NCBI RefSeq assembly: GCF_004014715.1
Contig: NZ_CP034835.1
Span: 1,550,001-1,614,000 of the forward strand
Direction of reading: 5' to 3'
DNA from: Pseudoalteromonas sp. R3
Lineage (GTDB): Bacteria > Pseudomonadota > Gammaproteobacteria > Enterobacterales > Alteromonadaceae
Length of the DNA: 64,000 nucleotides
The notes under the pieces are model-generated. The model was not told the origin of the DNA, searched no databases, and saw nothing but the letters and a program-made list of their open reading frames with translations. Shown here in pieces: positions 1 through 9,266 of this stretch (within the stretch, counting starts at the first letter, position 1; each line of letters opens with the position of its first letter). The position numbers and the translations under genes are program-made.

Positions 1-413
1 AGCTGACACACATCAGCGTGACAGAGCAACCTGCTCAGCCGCTTGTCGAGCTTAGCAGTAAAGATTTTCCGATGCCTCTGGCTTCTCTGGCTCAAAATGA
101 CACCGCACAAAAACTGCAAAATAATTGGCGGATTGGTTGGTTGCCTGACGGCTTCAAGCTACTGAAGTCAGATCGGCACAAGCTTGATTTGAACAATGAA
201 TTAGCAGACTACTTTTTGTTTTCTGATGGCCTGGTAGAGTTTTCGGTATTCGTGCAAAGGCCTCTGTCTGGGCAAAGAGCAAGCGGTGCACTAAGCTCGG
301 GCGCCACAACGATATATGTACATAATTCAGGTGCATTTGATGTGTCGGTGGTTGGTAAAATCCCAACGATGACAGCAAAGGCCATTGCTGAGTCAGTAAC
401 CCGACCATTATGA
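1..413 (+). CDS. rseB: RseB (MucB), periplasmic sigma-E regulator, C-terminal part
   Basis: The reading frame is open from the first base of the window and ends at 411-413, so only the C-terminal ~135 residues are present; the in-frame GTG at 18 is not the true start. The sequence (NWRIGWLPDGFKLLKS, then VEFSVFVQ and a SGATTIYVHN stretch) resembles the small C-terminal domain of RseB. In the family RseB binds the periplasmic part of the anti-sigma factor RseA and senses mislocalised lipoproteins or LPS. The stop overlaps the rseC start (ATGA), implying translational coupling. rpoE and rseA are expected just left of the window (inference). Confidence 0.85.
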   Translation, partial: LTHISVTEQPAQPLVELSSKDFPMPLASLAQNDTAQKLQNNWRIGWLPDGFKLLKSDRHKLDLNNELADYFLFSDGLVEFSVFVQRPLSGQRASGALSSGATTIYVHNSGAFDVSVVGKIPTMTAKAIAESVTRPL

Positions 414-868
414 TAGAACAAACACTCACCGTTTCCCGTATTGAGCGCGGTACAGTCTGGCTGGTTGCTGAGGAAAAACCGGCCTGTGCTGGCTGCAATG
501 GCAAATGCGGCTCGCAAGTTTTTAGTAAACTATTTGGCAGTAACAAAAAGGCATTGCCGATAGAGTGCGGTGAATCGGTTCAGGTAGGGCAAAAAATGAC
601 CCTGGCACTGGACGATAGCAAAGTGGTCCAGAACGCACTTTGGGTTTATTTGTTACCTCTGGTAATGGCGTTTATTGCTATGTTTACCACACACCTTGCA
701 TTGGGCGCATCAGAGCCCTGGCAGATCTTGTCAGCTGTGATTGGCGGTTTGTTCGGCTTTAAATTTGCTAAACAACGCACCAAAGCATTGCGTCACGACA
801 TCAAAGTGATAAAAATTTATCCAATTAGCCTTCCCCTAACGCAAATAGATGGTGATTGCGCCAAATAA
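410..868 (+). CDS. rseC: RseC family protein (SoxR-reducing system component)
   Basis: A 152-residue protein matching RseC. The N-terminal cytoplasmic part carries a Cys cluster (CAGCNGKCG, about residues 26-34) typical of the family. Two membrane segments follow at about 76-95 and 103-120, then a basic tail. RseC is linked to SoxR reduction and to modulation of sigma-E. The start overlaps the rseB stop by four bases, placing it last in the rpoE-rseABC operon. About 58 bases without a clear terminator separate it from lepA, so read-through is possible. Confidence 0.88.
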   Translation: MIEQTLTVSRIERGTVWLVAEEKPACAGCNGKCGSQVFSKLFGSNKKALPIECGESVQVGQKMTLALDDSKVVQNALWVYLLPLVMAFIAMFTTHLALGASEPWQILSAVIGGLFGFKFAKQRTKALRHDIKVIKIYPISLPLTQIDGDCAK

Positions 869-926
869 ATTGTAAAATCGGCGTTTAATCTCTATTTGTG
901 AAAAACAGAAGTTTAGAATCCAGTAT

Positions 927-2714
927 ATGAAGCACATCCGTAACTTTTCAATTATTGCCCACATCGATCACGGGAAATCGACCCTTTCGGACCGCTTAAT
1001 CCAGGTATGCGGCGGCTTAACAGATCGCGAGATGCAGCAGCAGGTGCTGGATTCGATGGACCTTGAGCGAGAGCGTGGGATCACCATCAAAGCGCAGAGC
1101 GTGACACTGAACTACAAAGCCAATGATGGTGAAACCTATCAGCTTAACTTTATCGATACCCCGGGACACGTTGACTTCAGCTACGAAGTATCACGTTCTC
1201 TGGCTGCCTGTGAGGGCGCTTTGCTGGTTGTCGATGCCGGTCAGGGCGTAGAAGCTCAGACGCTGGCAAACTGTTACACCGCGATTGAGATGGACCTGGA
1301 AGTCCTGCCGGTGTTGAACAAAATCGACTTGCCACAGGCCGATCCTTTGCGCGTTGCCGAAGAGATCGAAGAAATTGTCGGTATTGAAGCACTTGAAGCG
1401 GTGCAGTGTAGTGCTAAAACCGGTATCGGTATCGATGAGGTACTGGAAATGATCGTGCGCGACGTGCCGCCACCAGTAGGTGAGCCGGAGCAGCCACTGC
1501 AGGCCCTGATCATCGACTCCTGGTTTGACTCATACCAGGGCGTTGTGTCTTTGGTACGTATTAAGCACGGTGAGCTGCGTCGTGGTGACAAGATTAAGAT
1601 TATGTCGACAGATCAAACTCATATTGCTGATAAAGTCGGTATTTTCACACCAAAACAAACAGAAACCGGGGTACTGAAAACCGGTGAAGTAGGCTTCGTT
1701 ATTGCGGGTATCAAGGATATTCATGGTGCGCCTGTGGGTGACACTATTACCCTTACCAAAGAGCCAGCGAAAGAACGCTTACCAGGCTTTAAGCGCGTTA
1801 AGCCTCAGGTTTATGCGGGTATGTTCCCAATCTCCTCTGATGATTATGAGAACTTCCGTGATGCATTGAATAAGCTGAGCCTTAATGATGCGTCTTTGTT
1901 CTTCGAGCCGGAGAACTCAACTGCACTGGGCTTTGGTTTCCGTTGTGGCTTCCTGGGCATGCTTCACATGGAGATTATTCAGGAACGTCTGGAACGTGAA
2001 TATGATATGGATCTGATCACAACGGCTCCGACGGTTGTCTACGAGGTAGAAACGAAAGACGGTGTGATCCAAATTGATAACCCGTCAGATCTACCACCAG
2101 TCAATGATATCATTGAAATTCGCGAGCCGATTGTAGAAGCCAATATTCTGGTACCACAAGAATATCTGGGCAATGTCATTACTCTGTGTGTTGAAAAGCG
2201 CGGCGTGCAGACCAAGATGAGCTACCACGGTAAACAAGTTGCGGTGACGTATGAGTTGCCAATGGCAGAAGTGGTGATGGACTTCTTTGATAAGCTTAAG
2301 TCGACCAGCCGCGGGTTTGCTTCTTTGGACTACAACTTTAAGCGCTTCCAGACATCCGACATGGTCCGTGTAGACATTCTGATCAATGGCGACCGGGTTG
2401 ACGCACTGGCAATTATTGCACACCGAGAGAATTCTCAAGGTCGTGGACGCCAGTTAGCTGACGCACTACGCGAGCTTATCCCACGTCAAATGTTTGATAT
2501 TGCGATTCAGGCTGCGATTGGTAACCACGTGATCGCGCGTACAACCGTGAAACAGTTACGTAAAAACGTCATCGCGAAGTGTTATGGTGGTGATGTCAGT
2601 CGTAAGAAGAAACTACTGCAAAAGCAAAAAGAAGGTAAGAAACGTATGAAGCAGCTGGGTAACGTTGAAGTGCCACAAGATGCTTTCCTTGCGATTCTTA
2701 AAGTAGGTAAGTAA
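927..2714 (+). CDS. lepA: Elongation factor 4 (LepA), ribosome back-translocating GTPase
   Basis: A 595-residue translational GTPase, close to the usual ~599. G1 is AHIDHGKS (about residues 11-18), followed by [15 protein letters not shown] and the NKID box, then SAKTG. The C-terminal LepA-specific domain ends with the basic [22 protein letters not shown] segment typical of the family. It acts on stalled or mistranslocated ribosomes. It lies 11 bases upstream of lepB, the conserved lepA-lepB arrangement. The start is the ATG giving [14 protein letters not shown], which matches the family N-terminus. Confidence 0.97.
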   Translation: MKHIRNFSIIAHIDHGKSTLSDRLIQVCGGLTDREMQQQVLDSMDLERERGITIKAQSVTLNYKANDGETYQLNFIDTPGHVDFSYEVSRSLAACEGALLVVDAGQGVEAQTLANCYTAIEMDLEVLPVLNKIDLPQADPLRVAEEIEEIVGIEALEAVQCSAKTGIGIDEVLEMIVRDVPPPVGEPEQPLQALIIDSWFDSYQGVVSLVRIKHGELRRGDKIKIMSTDQTHIADKVGIFTPKQTETGVLKTGEVGFVIAGIKDIHGAPVGDTITLTKEPAKERLPGFKRVKPQVYAGMFPISSDDYENFRDALNKLSLNDASLFFEPENSTALGFGFRCGFLGMLHMEIIQERLEREYDMDLITTAPTVVYEVETKDGVIQIDNPSDLPPVNDIIEIREPIVEANILVPQEYLGNVITLCVEKRGVQTKMSYHGKQVAVTYELPMAEVVMDFFDKLKSTSRGFASLDYNFKRFQTSDMVRVDILINGDRVDALAIIAHRENSQGRGRQLADALRELIPRQMFDIAIQAAIGNHVIARTTVKQLRKNVIAKCYGGDVSRKKKLLQKQKEGKKRMKQLGNVEVPQDAFLAILKVGK

Positions 2715-2725
2715 CAGGAATTATT

Positions 2726-3661
2726 ATGGCAGGTTATTTTTCAGTATTTTTGGTGTTGTTGACGCTGGGTTCAGGTCTCATATGGTTAATCGATCATTTG
2801 CTTTACGCACCAAAGCGTAAAGAGCGTATCGCATTAGCACAGGGCGCATCTGAGCAGCCGCTTGATCAGGAAGTCATCGAGCAGATAGCACCTGTGCCTG
2901 CCATCACTGAAAGCGCAAAATCTATCTTTCCGATGATTGCTGCGATCACAGTGTTCCGTTCATTTATTTTTGAACCCTTCCAGATCCCGTCCGGTTCAAT
3001 GATGCCGACACTGCTGGATGGTGACTTCATATTAGTACAGAAATACGCGTACGGTATTAAAGACCCGGTCTGGCGCAGTCAGCTGGTAGAAGTGAATGAT
3101 CCCCAGCGTGGTGACATCGCGGTCTTTAAGTTTCCGCTGGATGAGCGTATCGACTTTATTAAGCGGATTGTTGGCTTACCTGGAGATCGCATCGTTTATC
3201 GCGACCGTCAGCTTTATATCAAGCCTCACTGCAATGATGGCGAGCAGCAACGCGATGGTCTGGCATGTGGCGAATTCAACAAAATTAATCTTGATATTGT
3301 TAATCGCGATGAGTTCAAACATGGCGCAATGCAAATGGTACGTCTGACAGAGAGTCTGCCGGGTGTCACGCATGATGTACTTGTGACGCCGCAATTGCCT
3401 GAACTGACGGAGCGCTATTATCAGCAGCCAGGTACGCGACGTGATGAATGGGTTGTACCAGAGGGCAGTTACTTTGCTATGGGTGACAACCGTAATAACA
3501 GTCAGGACAGCCGTATGTGGGGCTTTGTGCCAAAAGAAAACCTGGTTGGTAAAGCCGTATTTATTTGGATGAGTTTCGATTTTGAAAATGGCCCGAACAG
3601 CATTCTGCCTGGTTGGGTTCCAACAGGAGTTCGTTTTGAACGCCTAGGTAATATTCAGTAG
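2726..3661 (+). CDS. lepB: Signal peptidase I
   Basis: A 311-residue inner-membrane serine protease (S26) that removes signal peptides from exported proteins. Two N-terminal membrane segments lie at about 4-26 and 66-84. The catalytic serine is S91 in PSGSMMPTL and the general-base lysine is about K146 in [11 protein letters not shown]. The C-terminal conserved box [12 protein letters not shown] is present. An RBS-like AGGAA precedes the ATG. It ends two bases before rnc, the usual lepA-lepB-rnc-era order. Confidence 0.97.
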   Translation: MAGYFSVFLVLLTLGSGLIWLIDHLLYAPKRKERIALAQGASEQPLDQEVIEQIAPVPAITESAKSIFPMIAAITVFRSFIFEPFQIPSGSMMPTLLDGDFILVQKYAYGIKDPVWRSQLVEVNDPQRGDIAVFKFPLDERIDFIKRIVGLPGDRIVYRDRQLYIKPHCNDGEQQRDGLACGEFNKINLDIVNRDEFKHGAMQMVRLTESLPGVTHDVLVTPQLPELTERYYQQPGTRRDEWVVPEGSYFAMGDNRNNSQDSRMWGFVPKENLVGKAVFIWMSFDFENGPNSILPGWVPTGVRFERLGNIQ

Positions 3662-3662
3662 C

Positions 3663-4340
3663 ATGAAAAAAAACGTCACAGAATTATATAAAAAGATTGG
3701 TTACGAATTTTCCGATCAAAGCCTGCTTGAGCAGGCAATGACACATCGTAGCCACAAAGGGCAGCACAATGAACGTCTGGAGTTTTTAGGCGACTCAATC
3801 CTGAGCTTTGTTATTGCCAATGCCTTGTATAAGCAGTTTCCTAAAGCGCGTGAAGGTGATCTTAGCCGGATGCGTTCTACGCTGGTACGAGGACAGACTC
3901 TGGCAGAGTTCGGTGTTGAGTTTGGCTTAGGTGACTATCTCAGATTAGGTCCAGGTGAATTGAAAAGCGGTGGTTATCGTCGTGAGTCAACCCTGGCAGA
4001 TGCGGTCGAAGCGATTATTGGCGCGGTGTTTTTAGATTCAGACATCGAGACCTGTAAGACGCTGGTATTAAAATGGTACGACACGCGTTTGGCTGCGATT
4101 TCTCCTGGTCACAACCAGAAAGACCCAAAAACCCTGTTGCAAGAGTACTTGCAGGCACGCAAATTGCCCTTACCCGGTTATACTGTAATAGATACCAAGG
4201 GACAGGCACACAATCAGACCTTTACGGTTGAGTGTATTGTGGAAGGGATGGAAAGTATTATCTCAGTAGGCAGCTCTCGTCGTAAGGCTGAGCAAAAAGC
4301 CGCTGAAAAAGCACTAAAGATTTTAAAGAATGACTCCTAA
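3663..4340 (+). CDS. rnc: Ribonuclease III
   Basis: A 225-residue double-strand-specific endoribonuclease used in rRNA and mRNA processing. The signature [12 protein letters not shown] with catalytic Glu/Asp sits at about residues 38-49, and the second acidic cluster is [16 protein letters not shown] dsRNA-binding domain covers about 155-224 and ends in [15 protein letters not shown]. Length is normal. It starts one base after lepB stops, and its last 11 bases overlap era, indicating tight coupling. Confidence 0.97.
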   Translation: MKKNVTELYKKIGYEFSDQSLLEQAMTHRSHKGQHNERLEFLGDSILSFVIANALYKQFPKAREGDLSRMRSTLVRGQTLAEFGVEFGLGDYLRLGPGELKSGGYRRESTLADAVEAIIGAVFLDSDIETCKTLVLKWYDTRLAAISPGHNQKDPKTLLQEYLQARKLPLPGYTVIDTKGQAHNQTFTVECIVEGMESIISVGSSRRKAEQKAAEKALKILKNDS

Positions 4341-5232
4341 TACCCATTGTGGCATGGTCGCGATTGTCGGGCGACCCAACGTTGGTAAATCCACGTTACT
4401 GAATAAGCTGGTTGAACAAAAGGTCAGTATCACTTCACGTAAACCACAAACTACCCGGCACCGTATCATGGGTATCCACACTGAGGATAACTATCAGGCG
4501 GTCTACGTCGATACACCAGGACTTCACAGTGAGGAAAAGCGTGCCATTAACCGGTTGATGAACCGTGCAGCGTCCAGCTCCATTGGTGACGTTGAATTGG
4601 TAATTTTCGTTGTTGAGGGCACTTTGTGGACCAAAGATGATGAAATGGTGCTGAACAAGGTTAAGGACAGTGGCCGTCCGGTTTTGGTTGTGATCAATAA
4701 AAGTGATCAGGTCAAAGACAAAAGTGAAGCCCTGATGCCGCATCTTCAATGGCTTTCGGAGCAAGGTCAGTTTGTTGGGATCATTCCAATTTCGGCTAAG
4801 CAAAATCGTAATGTCGATATGGTCAAAGCAGAAGTACATAAGCATCTGCCGGCATGCGAGTTTTTCTTCCCGGATGACTATGTGACAGACAGGTCAATGC
4901 GTTTTCTGGCGGCAGAAATTGTGCGTGAGAAACTCATGCGCTTTATGGGTGATGAACTTCCCTATTCAGTGACCGTGGAAATCGAGCAGTTCAAGTGGCT
5001 CGACAATGGCGTATGGCAGATCAATGCCCTGATCCTGGTAGAACGCGAATCGCAAAAGCGTATGGTGATTGGTAACAAGGGCGAAAAGCTCAAGGTGATC
5101 GGTCGCGAAGCACGTCGTGATTTGGAAGAGATGCTGGACAATAAAGTATTTCTGGAATGCTGGGTAAAAGTGAAGTCTGGCTGGGCAGATGATGAGAGGG
5201 CACTGCGTAGTCTTGGCTACGGAGAAGACTAA
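4330..5232 (+). CDS. era: GTPase Era, 30S ribosomal subunit maturation factor
   Basis: A 300-residue GTPase with a C-terminal KH domain. The G1 loop is GRPNVGKS near residues 15-22, then DTPGLH, NKSD and SAKQ boxes. The KH segment is [21 protein letters not shown]. Era binds the 3' end of 16S rRNA and assists 30S assembly. The ATG lies inside rnc (11-base overlap). This start gives a few residues ahead of the conserved [14 protein letters not shown], as in homologues. Confidence 0.97.
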   Translation: MTPNTHCGMVAIVGRPNVGKSTLLNKLVEQKVSITSRKPQTTRHRIMGIHTEDNYQAVYVDTPGLHSEEKRAINRLMNRAASSSIGDVELVIFVVEGTLWTKDDEMVLNKVKDSGRPVLVVINKSDQVKDKSEALMPHLQWLSEQGQFVGIIPISAKQNRNVDMVKAEVHKHLPACEFFFPDDYVTDRSMRFLAAEIVREKLMRFMGDELPYSVTVEIEQFKWLDNGVWQINALILVERESQKRMVIGNKGEKLKVIGREARRDLEEMLDNKVFLECWVKVKSGWADDERALRSLGYGED

Positions 5233-5940
5233 TTGAACAACGACTTTCGACAAGCCTATTTGTTGCATCGCAGACCACATAGTGATTCTCAGGTGATGCT
5301 TAATATGCTAGTCGAAGGGGTGGGCCAGCTGATGATGCTGGCCCGTATAAAGGGCCGTCAGGCACTCAGGCACAACGCACATCTTCAACCCTTCAGTCTG
5401 CTTTTGGTCCGTTATAGCGGCCGTCATGATTTAAAATACCTCAATGATATAGAGTTGCATACTCAGCCTTTAGCAATGAAAGGGCAAGTTTTGTATTGCG
5501 GCTTTTATCTCAACGAACTCAGCACCCGGGTTATTCCGGTCAATGAGCCGCTTGATGAGATATTTTCGTTGTATCATCATCATCTGCAGCAATTGAGCGA
5601 GCAGGCCAAAGAGACGAGTAGCAGCGTATTTGAGCTCACGCTGCGCAGTTTTGAGTTCCAGTTGCTGGAGCAGTTGGGGTTCGGTGTCGAGTTTGAATAT
5701 GATGCCGATGGCGACGCGATTGTCGAGGGTGCATATTACCAATATATTCGGGAATTGGGGTTTGTCAGAACAGATGAGCGGCATATTGGCTTTTCAGGCC
5801 GAGTGCTTCACCAGATTGCCCAGCGCGATTTTTCTGATGATCAGGTACGACGTCAGGCAAAGGGTCTTAGCAGATATTTATTCAGGCCATTACTTGGCCA
5901 TAAACCGCTGAAAAGCAGAGAGCTATTTCAATCAAGGTAA
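5233..5940 (+). CDS. recO: DNA repair protein RecO
   Basis: A 235-residue RecO. The N-terminal OB-fold begins [20 protein letters not shown]; the C-terminal helical part ends [10 protein letters not shown], the characteristic family tail. RecO works with RecR to load RecA on SSB-coated single strands. The start is a TTG directly after the era stop, with GGAG in the era 3' end; the next in-frame ATG would remove part of the OB-fold, so TTG is preferred. No zinc-binding Cys set is seen, as in enterobacterial RecO. Confidence 0.93.
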   Translation: MNNDFRQAYLLHRRPHSDSQVMLNMLVEGVGQLMMLARIKGRQALRHNAHLQPFSLLLVRYSGRHDLKYLNDIELHTQPLAMKGQVLYCGFYLNELSTRVIPVNEPLDEIFSLYHHHLQQLSEQAKETSSSVFELTLRSFEFQLLEQLGFGVEFEYDADGDAIVEGAYYQYIRELGFVRTDERHIGFSGRVLHQIAQRDFSDDQVRRQAKGLSRYLFRPLLGHKPLKSRELFQSR

Positions 5941-5945
5941 TAACA

Positions 5946-6677
5946 ATGAAAGAGATATTATTGGGCGTAAACGTCGATCATATTGCCACATTACGCCAGG
6001 CGAGAGGCACTAGCTATCCGGATCCAGCACATGCTGCCGCTGTTGCTGAACATGCCGGGGCTGATGGTATTACTATCCACTTACGTGAAGATCGGCGTCA
6101 TATTCAGGACCGCGATGTGTACGTGATGGCGAAGACCATTCAGACACGTATGAATCTGGAAATTGCCGTGACAGACGAGATGCTGGACATTGCCTGTGAA
6201 GTAAAGCCTGCATACGTTTGCCTGGTGCCAGAGAAACGCGAAGAGTTGACTACTGAAGGTGGTCTGGACGTGGTTGCGAACAAAGCAAAGGTTACTCAGG
6301 CCGTGACTCGGCTGGCAAATGCAGGCATTAAGGTGTCTTTATTTATCGACGCAGATCCTCTGCAAATCGAAGCTGCCAAAGACACTGGCGCACCTTATAT
6401 CGAGATCCACACCGGCGCTTACGCTGATGCAGAATCAGATGCTGAGATGCAAGCTGAACTGGAACGGATCCGCACAGGTGTAAAATATGCGCATGGCCTG
6501 GGAATTGTTGTCAACGCAGGCCATGGTCTGCATTACCATAATGTAAAACCCATTGCTGAGATGCCGGAAATTTATGAGCTCAACATTGGCCATGCGATTA
6601 TTGCCAGAGCCGCTATTGATGGGCTGGAGAAGGCAGTAAGAGATATGAAGCGTTTGATGCTGGATGCCCGCAGCTAA
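5946..6677 (+). CDS. pdxJ: Pyridoxine 5'-phosphate synthase PdxJ
   Basis: A 243-residue TIM-barrel enzyme that condenses 1-deoxy-D-xylulose 5-phosphate with 3-amino-2-oxopropyl phosphate to form pyridoxine 5'-phosphate, the last committed ring-forming step of vitamin B6 synthesis. Family motifs are [34 protein letters not shown], and the C-terminal [16 protein letters not shown]. It lies five bases after recO. acpS, which follows pdxJ in E. coli, is absent; a strong terminator follows instead. Confidence 0.97.
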   Translation: MKEILLGVNVDHIATLRQARGTSYPDPAHAAAVAEHAGADGITIHLREDRRHIQDRDVYVMAKTIQTRMNLEIAVTDEMLDIACEVKPAYVCLVPEKREELTTEGGLDVVANKAKVTQAVTRLANAGIKVSLFIDADPLQIEAAKDTGAPYIEIHTGAYADAESDAEMQAELERIRTGVKYAHGLGIVVNAGHGLHYHNVKPIAEMPEIYELNIGHAIIARAAIDGLEKAVRDMKRLMLDARS

Positions 6678-6694
6678 TATGGCGTGAAAGAATC

Positions 6695-6722
6695 AAAAAG
6701 GGGCTGAATTCAGCCCCTTTTT
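6695..6722 (+). terminator. Bidirectional rho-independent terminator between pdxJ and bcp
   Basis: A perfect 28-base palindrome with arms AAAAAGGGGCTGAA and TTCAGCCCCTTTTT. GC-rich core with A and T tracts on either side, so it can end both the rightward lepA-pdxJ cluster and the leftward gcvR-bcp transcript. Confidence 0.92.
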
Positions 6723-6754
6723 GTATTGACTCGCATGCCAGATGCGAACCTACA

Positions 6755-7225
6755 TTATTGTGCAGCCAGGTAATCGATAACGACCTGGTGGTGCTCTTTG
6801 GTCTTAAACTTGTTGAAAACATGTTTAACGGTGCCATCTTGGCCTATCAGGAAGCTGATACGGTGGATCCCGTCATATTCTTTACCCATGAACTTTTTCA
6901 ATCCCCACACACCAAATGCGTCAGCAATAGCGTGGTCTTCATCGGATAGCAGATCAAAGTTCAGCTCTTTTTTGGTTTCGAAGTTTTTTAACTTTTTGAC
7001 CGGATCCGGGCTGATCCCCACTGCCACAGTATTATATTGCGCTAACTGCTCTTTGTGGTCTCTGAGTTGCTCTGCCTGTACTGTGCAACCTGGTGTCAGT
7101 GCTTTTGGATAGAAATACACCAGTACCTGGTTAGATTCCAAAAGAGTGCTGAGTGAAATACTTTCACCATCTTGATTTTCTAGGGTAAATTGCGGGGCCT
7201 GAGCGCCTGCTTGTAGCGTATTCAT
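6755..7225 (-). CDS. bcp: Thiol peroxidase Bcp/PrxQ (one-Cys form)
   Basis: A 156-residue AhpC/TSA-family peroxiredoxin that reduces hydroperoxides. The peroxidatic Cys is in TPGCTVQAEQLRD at about residue 47. In E. coli Bcp the resolving Cys lies five residues later (TPGCTVQAC); here that position is Glu. The whole protein has only this one Cys, so it must use an external thiol for resolution. Downstream motifs (GISPDPVKKLKNF, DEDHAIADAFGVWG) are normal. It follows gcvR by 10 bases with an AAGGAGC ribosome site, the usual gcvR-bcp pairing. Confidence 0.93.
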   Translation of the reverse strand: MNTLQAGAQAPQFTLENQDGESISLSTLLESNQVLVYFYPKALTPGCTVQAEQLRDHKEQLAQYNTVAVGISPDPVKKLKNFETKKELNFDLLSDEDHAIADAFGVWGLKKFMGKEYDGIHRISFLIGQDGTVKHVFNKFKTKEHHQVVIDYLAAQ

Positions 7226-7235
7226 AGGATGCTCC

Positions 7236-7767
7236 TTAACGAATGCGTCGAAAAATATAATCCAGATTTAGTGAGTTTGAGAGATGCTCGAACTGTATTT
7301 TAAATGCGTCTGCATCAACTTCAATGGGGATATTGACTTCGATTTCACAGCGCATATGCAAAGCGTCCCCTCTTCATAAGTATCAGATTTCAATGAACAG
7401 ATACTGATGTTTTGCTCTGCAAAAAAGCGTGTGACTTTACTCAGGGTACCAGGCGCGTCGAGTCCATTGTATTCGAGTGTATATCCGGCGCTGAACTCAT
7501 TCTGCTGATGGCTGGCTGTACGTTTCATCATTGTAAGCAGGCCCAGCTCCATCCCTTTTGTAGGTAGGGTATGCTCGACCCGGCTAATGGCTGCCATGTC
7601 GCCCGATAGCAACATAATGAAAGTAAATTCATTACCGAGTATCGCGATGCGGCTATCAATAATGTTGCAATTACATTCACTGACCAGCTTTGTCAGTTCG
7701 CTGACGATCCCGAGCGATCTTCTCCGATTGCGGTCAAAACCAATTGTTGGTTGGTAAATGTGGTCAT
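7236..7767 (-). pseudogene. gcvR: Glycine cleavage system repressor GcvR, two apparent frameshifts
   Basis: GcvR has two ACT domains and antagonises the activator GcvA. No single frame encodes it here. From the ATG at 7765-7767 the frame reads MTTFTNQQLVLTAIGEDRSG, then must shift to read IVSELTKLVSECNCNI. After EEG it must shift again to read HMRCEIEVNIPIEVDADAF and end LNLDYIFRRIR at 7236-7238. Each shift is repaired by one extra G (minus strand) in a G run, at 7709-7711 and at 7367-7370. The repaired product is about 177 residues, full length for the family. Because both losses are in homopolymers they may be sequence errors. The longest uninterrupted frame (7268-7777) has wrong residues at both ends. 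Confidence 0.85.
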
Positions 7768-8103
7768 TCAAGAGCACCCTATACGCTGAGAATAATGGTA
7801 ATGCCTGACGGCAAGTTTTAGATGTATAGCCGTAAATACTAACATAAGTTAGTTAGTTGGGATACTGGCAGAGGGTCGCTTTGCTACTTTGCCTTAACCT
7901 GATATTGGTGTCAGGCAGCTCACAGCTTGTGTTTACTGGGCGAGGCAAGTAACATAGGGCAAATTTTGCAAGTTGTTTAGGCTCGCCGGGCGAATATAAA
8001 AAGTTTCTCCGGCAGTGAACCAAATCGGCAATCCTCACTCATATAAAGACGATATTCGTTTACCGTAAATAAATATAACAGGGTTTGCTAAGGAGTTTTA
8101 TTC
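7768..8103. other. Intergenic region between divergent gcvR and bamC
   Basis: About 336 bases without a convincing gene; it should hold the leftward gcvR promoter and the rightward bamC promoter. Several short dyads are present, for example CCTGA/TCAGG near 7897-7914. In many gammaproteobacteria dapA lies here, directly before bamC; no dapA remnant was recognised in any frame. Confidence 0.5.
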
Positions 8104-9171
8104 GTGCAGTATTGGGTTCCAAAAGCACTAACTTTAGGTGTTTTACTTGGTTTAACGGGATGTAGTGTATTTCCAAATGATGCACATGACAGCAAAAACT
8201 ATCGCGTTAATGAAGGCATTAGCGTGCCATCTGGGCTTGAGCAGCCTTATCAGGATCCTGAATATAAGATGGCTGTTGCTGTTTATGACAACAACCCGGA
8301 TGGAGAAGATAAACTATATCGACCACCGCAGCAGGTTCTTACACTCGCTCAGGGTAGCTGGGCTGAAAATAAAGACAAGGTCGCTCGTGTCTACTTTGAT
8401 AAAAATGACGGTATTGAAGACCTGTCGGCATTTATCTGGCAGTCGCTTGATGGAGTAATGGCGAACCACAACACTCAGGTTGCCAAAGATGCGCGTCAAC
8501 AAGGCACAGTGGAAACAGGTTGGTACTCGTTGATCAAGAAGGACGAAGGCTGGTTCTGGGAGGACATTGTTGAGGTATCGCGTCAGCGCTTTGAGTTTAC
8601 CATTGAACAAAAAGAGCACCAGAGAACGGCTTCCCTAAGTGCTAAACTACTTGATTATCAAAGTGATCAGGCGCCTCTGAATGACATGCTAAAGCAGCAG
8701 TTAGAAGTACGTGCATTGAACGAGGTGATTGCTGAGTTTGATTATCGATACAGGTTGTTAGCCGTTGAGTTGCGTAAGCAGCAGGGCTTATTGTCTCTCG
8801 AGGGTGGGTTTGACAGTGACGGCAACGCTGCAATGCTGACACTGGTTGAGAAAAGTGCAGTAATGGATCGTCTGTCCAACTTCCTTGAACGCGTCAACTT
8901 TACTGTGATCCGATTAGACAGAGATAACGAGCAGGTGAAAGTTCGTTATGAAGCACCTGAGCAAAGCGTCTGGGATTCTATTTGGGGTGAAGAGGCCACT
9001 ATATTACCGATTGCCAACGGTGATTATATGGTTAAAGTATCGACAACCGATGACGGTCAGACGGCGTTGACCTGGCTGGATGGTGAGGAACAAGTGCTGG
9101 ATGCACAGACTATGGAGCTATTGTTGCAATCTCTGCTTGAGGTCTTGCGCAGTCGAGGTCTGCAAATATAA
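8104..9171 (+). CDS. bamC: Outer membrane assembly lipoprotein BamC (NlpB)
   Basis: A 355-residue lipoprotein of the BAM complex, which inserts beta-barrel proteins into the outer membrane. The GTG start with AAGGAG nine bases upstream gives a signal peptide ending in the lipobox LTGC, with the lipidated Cys at residue 20. The unstructured N-terminal stretch and two later helix-grip-like halves (about 95-220 and 240-355) fit BamC. It stands alone here, without dapA upstream or purC downstream. bamE lies 3.4 kb to the right. Confidence 0.93.
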   Translation: MQYWVPKALTLGVLLGLTGCSVFPNDAHDSKNYRVNEGISVPSGLEQPYQDPEYKMAVAVYDNNPDGEDKLYRPPQQVLTLAQGSWAENKDKVARVYFDKNDGIEDLSAFIWQSLDGVMANHNTQVAKDARQQGTVETGWYSLIKKDEGWFWEDIVEVSRQRFEFTIEQKEHQRTASLSAKLLDYQSDQAPLNDMLKQQLEVRALNEVIAEFDYRYRLLAVELRKQQGLLSLEGGFDSDGNAAMLTLVEKSAVMDRLSNFLERVNFTVIRLDRDNEQVKVRYEAPEQSVWDSIWGEEATILPIANGDYMVKVSTTDDGQTALTWLDGEEQVLDAQTMELLLQSLLEVLRSRGLQI

Positions 9172-9223
9172 TATTTTAAATAAATCAAAATATTAAAATA
9201 AAAACAATGAGTTGAAGTAACAC

Positions 9224-9250
9224 GAAAAAGAGCCTTACGCTCTTTTTCTT
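9224..9250 (+). terminator. Rho-independent terminator after bamC
   Basis: Stem GAAAAAGAGC (9224-9233), loop CTTAC, stem GCTCTTTTTC (9239-9248), followed by further T. It lies just upstream of the YjiH-type gene and probably ends the bamC transcript. Confidence 0.8.
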
Positions 9251-9266
9251 TTTAGTGGGTAATCAT

